DNA of 64,000 nucleotides from Aquilaria yunnanensis (lineage: Eukaryota > Streptophyta > Magnoliopsida > Malvales > Thymelaeaceae). Below the pieces are notes generated by a model, which saw only the letters and a program-made list of their open reading frames with translations, had not been told where the DNA came from and searched no databases. Shown piece by piece: positions 37,401 to 47,359 of the stretch. Within the stretch, counting starts at the first letter, position 1. Every line of letters begins with the position of its first letter. The position numbers and the translations under genes were made by a program. The DNA is taken from positions 73,884,501 through 73,948,500 of the forward strand of contig CM077593.1 in NCBI GenBank assembly GCA_039654915.1, read 5' to 3'.

Positions 37401-39391
37401 TTAAGATTGGCAAAAATTCTTACAACATGTGACAATCATAACTTTTTAGTCCTATAAGCTTTCTGTCCGTTAATTACACACAATATGAGATATTGGAAGA
37501 ATATTCATTATGAGGTTTTATGGACTTAAGGTTTTATGGCTTTCTATCCTTTTCAGCTCGAGTCATTTGATAACATGCTTTGGGCGAGTATACAGATTTC
37601 TAACCAAGACATTTTTCTAGAAGAAGTTCAGTTCTTATACCCATTAGTTCTAGATCAAATCTTTCTTTATAATTGTCTTTTAACTTCCCTTTTTCTCCCA
37701 TTATAGTCCTAATGATGTTGTCACACACATTTTTTTTCTATATGAATCACATCAAGATTGTGATGCAATGCCGAATGTTCCCAATAAGGCAACAAAAAGA
37801 AATGCTTTCATTCTTCCAAGGATCCTGACCAACATTTTCCACAAACAAATCAATGTCATCTAACTGCTGTAGAATTGTTTCGCCAGAAGGACAAATAGGG
37901 GCATCTTTTAACTCTGTATCTCCATCAAAAGATAAACTATCATACCAAAAGATTTGGTCAGGTGGAAGCCATCTATGATGACGCATATAACAAAACTTTA
38001 TACTATTGTGCAGTCATTTGGAAGTAGTGTTAATGCCATAAACAGGACATGTAAGTTCACCCTTTGTGCTCCACCTAGAAAAGCTACCATACCTTGGAAA
38101 GTTAGATATTTTGCAAGTATAGCTGCCTTTAATTGAAAGTTTTGATTCACAAAGGCATCAAATGTTTTAAATCCGACCTCTCATGACTCCTTCAATTCTT
38201 TTACCAAAGGCTACATATAGACATCTATCTTATCACTAGGACCTCTAGGACCCATAATTATTAAAGAAAAAATGAAGTTTGGTTGTTTCACAACCAACCA
38301 TGGAGGCAAGTTATATGGTTTGAGAAAAATAGGCCAAACACTATAAGTAACATTCATCATTTTGAAAGGGTTGAAACCATCGCTTGCTAAGGCTAAACGA
38401 ACATTTCAAGGTTCACTTGCAAAACTTGGATACTTTTGATCGAAGTCTGTCCAAGCTAATGCATTAGCTAGATGCCTCAATTTTCCATCATTTTTCCCTC
38501 CCACATGATGCCATTTCATAAGGGTAGTCATCTTTGAAGACATAGATAATCTTTGAGGTCTAGGCTTCAAAGGAAACCAACATAAGATTCTTCCTGCCAT
38601 TTTCTTTTGAGTAATCACCTTATCTACTAAACTATCCATGCAAGCTTTCCAATTAGAAACTCCATAAATTGAACAGGCTTCCTCTTTCTCCTTGCCATCC
38701 CAAAACAACATGCAATCATTAAGACATGCATGGATCTTTTTATATCCTAATCCCAAGTTTGAGAGTATTTTTCCTCCTCATGGGCTGATTCCCGCAGCTC
38801 ATTTCCCTCAAATAATAAATCTTTTAAAAACTCCACCAACATGGAGAAAAACTTGTTGCTCCATCCATTAAGGCATTTCAAGTGGTATAAATGTACCAAA
38901 CAAGAGCACTTGTTGTACTTAGAGTTTGGGTACACTTGTTTTTCAACATTTTTTAGCAAATCAAAAAATTTATTACTTTTATTATCGACCACAAGCTAAT
39001 TAATCAAATCAGCCTCATCCATTTCTGCTTCACTTCCATCCATATCTTAGTTTTTTCGGTATGTACTGATAGAAATAAATTATACAATAATCCATGCATG
39101 TCATGGGAAAATCTTCATTCCTCCTCATTTAGATCACTAATTGAAGATGATGCAATAGAGCCTTCCACGTGATCTACCCATTATGTGTACTCTTTTCAAA
39201 AACCAACACAAATAAGGTGATCATACACTTCTCCTCTTGTAAAATAAAACATATTTCGATAATTCTAACAAGGGGCACAAAATTTTTCCATCTTCAGCTG
39301 ATTTGTCAAAAGAAAAATTTAAAAAATTCTAGACTCTATTTATGAATTGATCACTTGAGCTTGGTACAAGATACAAATAAGACTTATCCAT
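34407..39391 (-). pseudogene. TNP2-like CACTA transposase, pseudogene split by a solo LTR
   Basis: It starts with MDKSYLYLVPSSSDQFINRV at 39391, the usual beginning of the transposase-associated domain, followed by KILCPLL and YKRRSVYDHLICVGFEK. The TNP2 core spans about 38992-37400: LGYKKIHACLNDCMLFW, GGKNDGKLRHLANAL, YNLPPWLVVKQPNF, RWLPPDQIFW, LKSYDCHML. Next come RLGGPISFRMMYSMER and GPNKFVKRYSDYLIKGFRFH. Beyond the solo LTR it continues with LNYYGKLQVVLFKCD to an acidic tail (DSEDEDHEAEC) and stop at 34407. Removing 34838-36184 and one TGTTA rejoins GSLT to DIVQL in frame. Many stops, mostly at Trp and Gln codons, make it inactive. The intron layout was not resolved. Confidence 0.88.
34838..36184 (-). 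repeat. Solo LTR, 1347 bp, in the TNP2-like gene
   Basis: The ends are TG...CA on both strands (minus strand TGTTGGAATTC...AATCTTCA) with an exact 5-bp duplication TGTTA (34833-34837 and 36185-36189). There is no internal coding sequence. A TATA box (GGCTATAAATAGCC on the minus strand, 35335-35347) sets the orientation as minus. The upstream part contains two tandem-repeat zones: GAGCTGACTTGAGCTAACTT-type units (about 35745-36120), and units of roughly 65-70 bp with CATGTCTTTTAGAGCCAAGG (about 35430-35625). The family was not determined. Confidence 0.88.
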
Positions 39392-39941
39392 CATAATACC
39401 TAATATAGCTATAATTTGAATAAGAAAACTTTTAAATAACATTCACCAAATAATGTCTTAAACATAAGGGATGAGTCTTAGACGAAGGATGCTCAACGAA
39501 CTTGACTAGTATATTCAACAGTGATTGTCTTGAATTGCTAGAATTGACTGGAAGGTTCCATGATGATGATTGTTGGTGACAAGAGTCAAAGGTAGGTGTG
39601 GAGTAGAGTGCCTATGTGAGAGAAATCCCAATCATCCCAAGCAATTTTCTTATTAGAAAGAATAGGGCAGGCAGCATCCTATAAAATTCTTAAATTTTTT
39701 TAGCTCTTTATACTGACACCAATATTTTTTTTAATTGTTTATTGTATAGAGATATACTGACACAAAAAACTTAAATGTTAACGAAGAAAATATATCTATG
39801 GACACATGCCAATATAGTGTTAATATAAATTGAATGTATGCTGACATTCAACGAAAAAGTGTCAAAATAAATCAAATTTTTTACTAACACAAGCTATATG
39901 TTTATAAAACTTGTATATATTGACACTTTTATGAGTGTAAG

Positions 39942-39964
39942 TGAATGACAATTGTGTTGTAGTG
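39942..39964 (-). repeat. CACTA right terminal inverted repeat
   Basis: On the minus strand this starts CACTACAACACAATTGTC, differing at one position from the left end. It is followed on the plus strand by TTT. Subterminal TGACAC-like units lie at 39705-39930. Confidence 0.9.
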
Positions 39965-39967
39965 TTT

Positions 39968-40096
39968 GATAATTTCAACATCAATAATTTCTGTTTCAGA
40001 AGTTCATTTGATGTATCATAAATGGAAAGCTGTTCAAATTTTGAAATGGAAAATGTATTGATTTTTCCCATACATGTTTTAGTAGCCTAAGACATC
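39968..40096 (-). pseudogene. Helitron Rep, upstream segment split off by CACTA
   Basis: On the minus strand this gives SKFEQLSIYDTSNE, matching the KFAQLYIYDTENE-type motif just upstream of the GLIKMLD motif in plant Helitron Rep proteins. Right at the junction a second frame reads IIDVEII. If the 20.6-kb CACTA and one TTT copy are removed, this joins directly to KGLIKMLDNYY of the 18581-19348 segment. The segment is bounded on the other side by the Tekay-like solo LTR. Confidence 0.75.
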
Positions 40097-40101
40097 ATAA
40101 T

Positions 40102-42673
40102 TGTCACGAAGTGGGATCCTAGTGCCCTGAATTACTTATTTTGTAGGCTCTTAGGAACTGTGATCCCACTTAATTACTATTGGCTAATTATTACTAATAC
40201 ATAAATTAAGACAATTTATATGCAACTAGTACTTAGCCTATTCTGCAAAAAGATATGCATGCATTTTTTCCTGGCAATGCAAAACAAATAAGTAAACCAT
40301 TTAAAGAAAACATTGCTCAAGCATTCATTTTTAAACATACTTAAAATGTGCCAAGACAATAAAACACTAGTTATATCAACTTCAAGTAATAGTTTGTGCA
40401 TACTCTTTAACATTATTATGCACCCAAAAATAACTCAATGGTCTTACACCACAATGTATCCTAACAGAGGCATATCTTAGTACATGAGATACTCTATATA
40501 GATGGAAAAATATTACTAAGATCATCTACTTAAACTCGCACTTTTGAGCTATTAAGCTCTAAGTGCAAAGCCCTCACTTGTCCTTGTGCATACTTAGCCT
40601 TTAAACTGTAAACGTGCAAACACTTGGTTAGCACAAAACTTAACTTATAAGTAACTTAGAAACATAAAGTTCCAAGTAAAATAAGTACTTGCAAAATAGA
40701 GAAACTTAGGCCACAACTATCCACTTGGTTGTTAGGCCTGATGTTAGAACCTACACAACATACTTAAGGGAGTGAGTACATGTATGTACTCAGTAAGGGT
40801 CCCTTGGGGTACCTGCAAAGAAGATAACAAGCAAGCATGCAAATATGGCATACAAACAAGCAAACAATCAACCAACAATCAACACAAACAAATAACATAA
40901 TAAATATGAAATGCATAAATGTATGATATGCAACATGTGCAATCCTTAGGACTTCTTACACCTTAGGTGCCTTATTTTTGTCATGGGCTCAAATGGAAGA
41001 AGTACTTGAGGCACTGGCCCTCGTATCCTAAATCCTTTACCTCCTTTAAGTCTCACCTATGGGTTCTAGAGTAGGTCATCACCTCCTTTCAAATCTTACC
41101 CGTCTTTCCTTTAACTTATTGTGCATGGTTGCTATCTTATGTAGTCCAACTTGCCAAGCTCTTGGAGCTAAGCTTAGAACTCCTTAGTGGCTTACTTACC
41201 AAACCAAAAAGTTTGATTGGAATCCTCTTAGGTTTCTTCTTCATTTCCCCAAAGGTCTAAGACCTCTTACTTGGGCCAACGAAGACTTTGAAACCCGCTT
41301 TAATCCTTTTAGTGCCCCCTTAGCAACTTGAGCACTTTTACCTATTTAGCCACTTTACTTAGCCCTACCTTAATCACATCACTTAGCTACCACTTAAATA
41401 ATACATAATTCTTAACTTAGGAATGAATTTTAGACCCAATTGAAGCTACGAAAGATCTTAGAACAGCCTAGGGATGTTAACCAAGAGATTGAGACGTTCT
41501 TAAGGTACCCTGAGCTTGAGCCTTGGTGACGCATCGCCAAAAGGCATAAATTCTTGGGTTTCCTAAAAGGTTGCTAGTGACACATCTTCAAGGTTGGTTA
41601 CACATTTCCAATGGCTAGATAGCACTTCGTGCACTTATGCTATCTTGTACAAAACTTGGTCATTCTTTCAATCCTCAAAGCCAATTTAAGTGGCTCTTGT
41701 TTCTACTTCAATCCAACATGTATACTACATTTCTATGCATTACTTGAGTTAAATTAATTTGAACCCGTACCTCAAATTCAGCTACAAAGTAAGAACAAAA
41801 TACAACCTCCATAAGCACACTTGAGCTCAACTTAGCTCTCTTGAGTTCTAGACCTAAAATGAATGTGATATGGCACCAAGAACTTGAAATCAAGACCATT
41901 TCTACCTACTCAATCAACTTAGAACTAGTTCAATCCAAACCAAGAAGCTTACCTTAGGGTTTATGCCCAAAACAAGCAACAAAGAGCTAAAATGAAGCAA
42001 TGCACCAAGAATGAGTTGGAGGCTTCTTGATTTCACTTTGGGACCTTCAAATTTGCTAGAAATTGGTGGGATTAGGGAGGTTTGTAGTAGATAAGATGCT
42101 GCAGAGACAAAGCCATGAAATTGGGAAAGAGAGGAATGAGAATAGTGACCATCTCTTACAAGAAATATCCTACCAACTCCACAAAAACCTACTTCTTGTT
42201 TTCTTGTCTCTTGGTCCTCAAGTTCTTTTTTGTTTCACTTTGGTCACTAGACACACTCTCAAAATTGTCCCTCATTGGTTCCAAAGATTATTTTTATGCC
42301 TCCTACACTTAAGCCTTTTAAGCCACGTAAGACATAAATGGTTTATTTAAACACTTAGTACAATTTTTTCACTTTTCCTTCAAATGATGGTTCTAATAGC
42401 TAGAATAACTTATGGTCTTAACTTAATTAGTTGAAAATACTTGCATGACCCTAATTTTATCAAAATTACAATCATGCCACTCATTTAGGTCAAAATTACC
42501 TTTTGACCCTTATAACTCTTAGGTGCCAAAGCACACTTAAGAACTAATCTATACTTTTACTTAACTTGTATCTCTGGCCTAATAAGATACTAATTTGAGG
42601 TATTTAAGTAAAAAAACTTAAAAAAAAATACTCAACAGGTCAAAACAAGTCGTTGACTAAAAGAGTTGTCACA
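40102..42673 (-). repeat. Solo LTR, 2572 bp, Tekay/Del-like
   Basis: On the minus strand it starts TGTGACAACTCTTTTAGTC and ends CACTTCGTGACA. The flanks ATAAT (40097-40101) and ATAAC (42674-42678) are a target duplication with one change. It has no gag-pol. The minus strand carries GGGACCCTTACTGAGTAC...GTACTCACTCCCTTA near 40765-40805, which resembles the transcribed part of Tekay/Del LTRs, and the length fits that lineage. The lineage call is by memory of such LTRs and is therefore moderate. Confidence 0.7.
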
Positions 42674-42895
42674 ATAACAAATTTATTTTTCTTGCATATA
42701 TACTCTTCTCACTCTACAATCCAAAATTTTTAAACAGTGTATAAAGATAAAATTTTGGATCACCCCATGCTAACATCTAAAATATATTCAAGGATTTGTT
42801 AACTGCACTTTTTTGTAACATCTTATATAATTATCTTTTTCTAGACATTTTATAATTCTCTATCTAATATATATTCTATTACCTGTATGAACCAT
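42674..42895. other. Short AT-rich interval
   Basis: Possibly the upstream flank of the Helitron gene. No feature is visible apart from the target duplications at its edges (ATAAC at 42674-42678; TGAACCAT at 42888-42895). Confidence 0.4.
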
Positions 42896-44363
42896 TAGGG
42901 ATGGTAAATTGGGTGGGTTGGGTCAAGTTTTGGTCAGGCCATTCAGGTTCGAGTCTAGTCAGGTTAACATGAATTTGGATCCAGGTTGGTTCAGGTCGAG
43001 TTATTTGGGTTCGGGTTGATTTTCAGGTTAAGTTGATTTCGGGTTTGAGTTAGGTTGGGCTGGGTTTACTTGGGTTCGAGTTCACTATAAGTTGGGTTAA
43101 TTTCAATCTCGGCTAACTTCAGGTCAGGTTTTAGGTTAGATTCAGGTTGACCTTTGTGTTCGCTTGGGTTACTAGTGTATATGCCAACATAATTGAATCG
43201 ATTCATTTTTTCTTCATTTTTTGTTAAAATTTAAATCAAAGAATTTGATTTGTTTGTTATTTAATTTAAATTAATTTTTTTAGTATATTTAATCAAAATA
43301 TTCATAAAAATATTCTTCATTATAGTTTAGTACATATTTAGTTAATTTAATATAATTGGTAGTACTTCATCATTTTTCTAGGCCCATATTCTTCAACTCT
43401 CACTATACAAGCTATTTAGATCCTCATTCAGCTATCACCCAGACATACACTATAACAATTTTTCTATGCTTATGTTTTGATGAATTTTCTTTGAAATAAC
43501 TACAAAGCACAACTCAAGTTCACTATTAGTGACAAAACTGATAAATTTGAAAAATTTTAGGTGAAAGTGCAAAGATTTCAAAAGTTCAAGGACCTATGTT
43601 GTAATTATTAGGGGTGACTGAAATGAAAATTTTCAAAATTTAGGTACCTTATTGTATTATACATAAAATTCTAGGGATGAATGTTGTAATTTTGACAATT
43701 GCTTATAAAGATCATTAAACTTACTAAATATGAAAGCTACTTGTTTTAAAAGAATCCAAATATGAGACTTATTAAATATGATTGTCCCTTCTCCAAACAT
43801 AGCACTTAGGAAATATATAAGTCCTAAAAAAATAAAAGTTATTAAATATGGAACTCCTCTATCAAAATATGAGAATTACTAAATATGAATGTCTGAAAAA
43901 AAATAAGAGCTACTAAATATAGAATTTCCTTTTCCAAATATGAGACTTACTAAATATGGAAGTTACTAATTACAGAAATCACCTTCCCTAAATATGAGAC
44001 ATACTAAATATGAAGTAAAAAAAATAGAAGTTACTAAATATAGAAGTGCCCATATTTAGGGCTTACTAAATATGGAAGATTATGAAAGAAAGTTAAGTTT
44101 TATGGTGAAGGTTAAAATTAGGTTTTGTTGGGGTTTAGTCATTGGGACATCTCGGGTTCGGATCAGGTTAGTCTTGGTCGGGTCGTTTCGGGTTCAAGTA
44201 TTTTAGGTTTGGGTTATTTGAGTCCAGGTTTCTCGGGTTTTCCTTTAATTAGGTTCGGGTTCAAGTTGGGTTCAGGTTGTTAAATCAAATCGGGTCATGC
44301 TAAGCTTGGGTTTGGTGTCGGTTGGGCCAGGTCATTGAATCAAGTTAGCTTTTGCCATCCCTA
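42896..44363. mobile_element. Non-autonomous hAT-like element with G-rich subterminal repeats
   Basis: The ends are TAGGGATGGTAAA (left) and TAGGGATGGCAAA (right, minus strand). They are flanked by 8-bp duplications TGAACCAT (42888-42895) and TGAACTAT (44364-44371), one base apart. The first 260 bp and last 220 bp are full of GGGTTCGGGTT/GGTTCAGG units. The centre (about 43700-44090) has about nine spaced copies of TACTAAATATGRA. There is no transposase. Its left end begins TAGGG as in the 27266-32908 hAT, but the subterminal motifs differ, so it belongs to another family. Confidence 0.82.
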
Positions 44364-44371
44364 TGAACTAT

Positions 44372-45094
44372 ATAAAAATTAAAATAATATATAGTATTAT
44401 TAGAATATTGTGTATATTTTAAATATGGTTTCTTACTAATTTACCCGACATCACATGAGTATCAATGATATAATTATGTATTTTTATTTAAACTGTTGCA
44501 TAAAATATCAAGATACATATTATTGCCACTTTATTTTACTTGTAAAGTATTCATATTGGTGAATAATATTTTTATCTATTGTTTTATTTAAAATTATCAT
44601 TAAATTATTTATTATTTCTAACATTTTTTTATTCTCATGGAAATATTAAGCATTTAAATTATTTTTTTATATCCATACACTTCGCGTTTTAAATTCAACT
44701 ATATTTTCATCACAATTTGGTCCCAAGGTAACACTAGGTATTAAAGCTAGGTGGATAGTTTTTGTGGGAGATTTGTATGCAATCTTGGAAAATCCCTTAT
44801 CTTTTTCTATGATTTTTGCAGTTCTTTATCCTATAGATAATGTTTCTTAACTTTTGTTAAATGTTGTATATACAACATGTGGATGATGTTAATTCCAAAA
44901 TGTTTTGCAGTCAAACACTGATTAGGTTATGAATGGGGAGGCAAATGACAGGTTTAACCTCATTTCTCCATTATCAACAATTGTTATATTGAAAAACTTT
45001 GTAAACACTAAAAATGAAAAATAAATTAAACCAACAATATTTTTGATGCATTAATAGTTTCATAAATGAAGTCATCATATTTTTTTTCCTTTCA
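44372..45094. other. Unassigned AT-rich DNA left of Tat-2
   Basis: No coding signal, repeat or element end was recognised between the hAT-like element and the Tat-2 LTR. Confidence 0.5.
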
Positions 45095-45770
45095 TGGTGA
45101 TAACTGAAGGGCTGTCATCCACATTACCTTCGGGTTAATGGTCCTTACACAATCCTCAAGAGAGAACATGATCAATCTTGGGGAAAGAGCTTGACACCAC
45201 CCTCGGTAAGGAACATGACTAACCTCGGAAAAGGGTTAGCACTACCCTCGAATTATTAACTAATGGCACCTTTTGGAATCCTCCAACACCCTCGGAGATG
45301 AACTTGGTATCCAAAGGGCTTACGGACTTCCAAAGTGTTATAAAGGAAGACAACAAACGTACGGCTAGTAGGACCACTGATAGGAAGCCTTCACACACTC
45401 CTAACCTCCAACCTAGGTGTAATCACCTAAGAATAGCTGGTTACACCTCACCCCGAGGTACGGACCGAATGTGAGCAAATCTAACCAACCACGTGCCTTG
45501 ATCTACTTGACTAAGGAAAACGGCCTTCTCCCAAGGGCCTCCTATACATACCCAGAAAGCTCTCAAATAACACGCACGGGACACTCTCTTTCTGCTCTAT
45601 ACTTCTAGCCATTTCTCCAACTACATTCTGACTTGGGCGTCAGAGATCCCTCCCTGGAAAACACTCTGGGGAGCTTCTAACCCACATTTTTCAAGTGTTG
45701 CAGATATCACTTAGTTGAAGTTCTACCAAAGGTTCAACATATCTTACATCGAAGATATGCTAGAGCATCA
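45095..45770 (+). repeat. 5' LTR of Tat-2
   Basis: About 0.67 kb. It begins near TGGTGATAACTGAAGG and shares with the 3' LTR copy the run ATCCACATTAC...GGTCCTTA...ACATGACTAACCTCGG...GGGTTAGCACTA. It ends at GAGCATCA (45770), directly before the primer-binding site. Confidence 0.85.
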
Positions 45771-45790
45771 TTTGGTGCCATCTGTGGAAA
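45771..45790 (+). other. Primer-binding site of Tat-2
   Basis: TTTGGTGCCATCTGTGG follows the LTR end. Its form is that of primer-binding sites in plant Tat-type elements (TTTGGCGCCGTCTGTGG-like). The tRNA was not assigned. Confidence 0.65.
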
Positions 45791-46429
45791 CTCACTCCTA
45801 GGTCGCCGTTGTAGAGACTCGACGTTATAAGGACAAGGGGATTCCAAAGTCCCAGTCCGTGCTTGAGCCTCCGACAGTGAACAAGCAAGCACCTCTGGAG
45901 CCTTCCCTGCTTGAGGACGAACGTCTTTTGATGGTCACTATGGGCTTCCTACATGACTTCTAGCGCTCTATAATGACCGAAATGACATAACAACTTGGCC
46001 AAAGATAGTCATATGCATGTTCTCATACAAGGACCCCCTCCCTAGAGGTTCATTCGAAGAGGGGACGTCGGTCATCTCATTGGAGTTCCCTAAATAAGAG
46101 CTTCCATGAGGAATCTTCAACGAAGAACCCCCTGTCTTGTGGGCGGTATATGGCGAGGTCTAGATCAAAAAAGCCAAGGACCTTCTAACGACAGAGCCCT
46201 TCCCCACTGGAGAAGTCCATGTCTCCTTGCCAACAAAGTTACTCACCAAGGACAAGGCGTCATTCTTTATTGCCTTTGGCTCCCGGGCAATGGGGAGAAA
46301 ATGGTACTATCATCCTGATGGAGAAAATCCTAGAAAGGCTAGACAAGGTAGAGAAATAGGTCTCTCGAAAGCCCGTCTGGTTGAGGTTATTGGAGACCTT
46401 CATCCGAAAAGAGTTCCCCTTCATCAAGG

Positions 46430-47170
46430 TGATAGTGGAAACACCAATGCCAATGATTTTGGAGTACCACGCTTGGAAACTTATGACGGGAAAGTGACCC
46501 CCAAGTCCACTTAACAAAATACAGAAGGAGCAAGTTGCTACATGGAGCCGATAATGCCACCCTCTACAAATGTTTCGAAGTTACCTTGTCTGGACCAGTA
46601 ACTATGTGGTACAACTCCTTGGCACCGGGAATCATCATGGGCTTCTAGGAGTTGTCCACCGCCTTCACCCAGCAGTTCATAGGGAGCAAGCCGAGAGTAA
46701 AGATGTCAGTCCAGATGTTTGACATAGCCTAGAAGAATAGGGAGACCATTCAAGATTATGTCAAAAGGTTCAACCAAGAGGCACTCAATGTTCCAGACTT
46801 CTGCCTCGAGATAAGATTTCTCCCAATGATCAGAAGGCTAAGGAGGGATTCATATCTCTTCTACGATTTCTTAAAGGATCCCCCAGACACCATCGGTGAA
46901 TTCTACCAAAGGGGAGAAAGCCGGTGACATTCACCCCCTGAACACTACAAGGACAAACATCATCATGGCCTTAGAAAGGCAGGGAACTTTAATTAAACAT
47001 CTAAAGGTCATGACCTCAGATAACAAAAAGAACATGAAGAAGTACTACCAGTTTCACCGGGACCATGGGCACCATACCGAGGATTACTTCCAATTGAGGA
47101 AGTACATTGAGTCCTTAATCAAACAAGGACAACTTCAAGGTTACTTGCGAATGCCGTCACCTAAGACTTA
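46430..47170 (+). pseudogene. Tat-2 gag, degenerate
   Basis: Retrotrans_gag motifs occur in order: VPRLETYDGK, then after a one-base loss near 46506 KLLHGADNATLYKCF and GPVTMWYNSLAPG. ELSTAFTQQFIGSK and IQDYVKRFNQEALN follow. The C-terminal zinc-like block reads YYQFHRDHGHHTEDYF, where both Cys positions of the usual Tat motif (CxFHxxxGHxTExC) are Tyr, as G-to-A changes would give. Several stops are present. The true start of gag was not determined. Confidence 0.85.
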
Positions 47171-47359
47171 GGAAAAAATAGATGATGAGAGGAGGAAAGA
47201 ATATGAGAAGTATGACTCCAACGGGCGTCAGACCAACCGAAGTCCTAGAAAGCACCCCTACCTTCGGTCAGGGTAATCCAAACCATAACCACTGGACTAC
47301 CTTCGGCTGAAAGGAAAAAAGAAGGTGAGGGAGGTCACGATGATGGACAACTCAACCTG

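Larger units (their letters stand above)
19349..39964 (-). mobile_element. CACTA (En/Spm) DNA transposon, about 9 kb net, with three nested insertions
   Basis: The terminal inverted repeats begin CACTACAACACAA (19349 on plus, 39964 on minus) and match at 22 of the first 23 positions. The 3-bp target duplication is TTT (19346-19348 and 39965-39967). Both ends carry scattered subterminal TGTCGGTA/TACTGACA-type motifs (for example 19387-19500 and 39705-39930), the usual transposase-binding layout of this superfamily. It encodes a TNP2-like transposase and a second gene with a Transposase_24-type exon, both on the minus strand. Copia-3, an hAT element and a solo LTR are inserted in it. It interrupts the Helitron Rep frame. 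Confidence 0.93.

Noticed and set aside
42900..44340. GGGTT-rich stretches resembling telomeric or interstitial telomere repeats
   Set aside because: The units are irregular (GGGTTCGGG, GGTTCAGG), lack TTTAGGG periodicity and sit at the two ends of an element with 8-bp duplications; they are subterminal hAT repeats.
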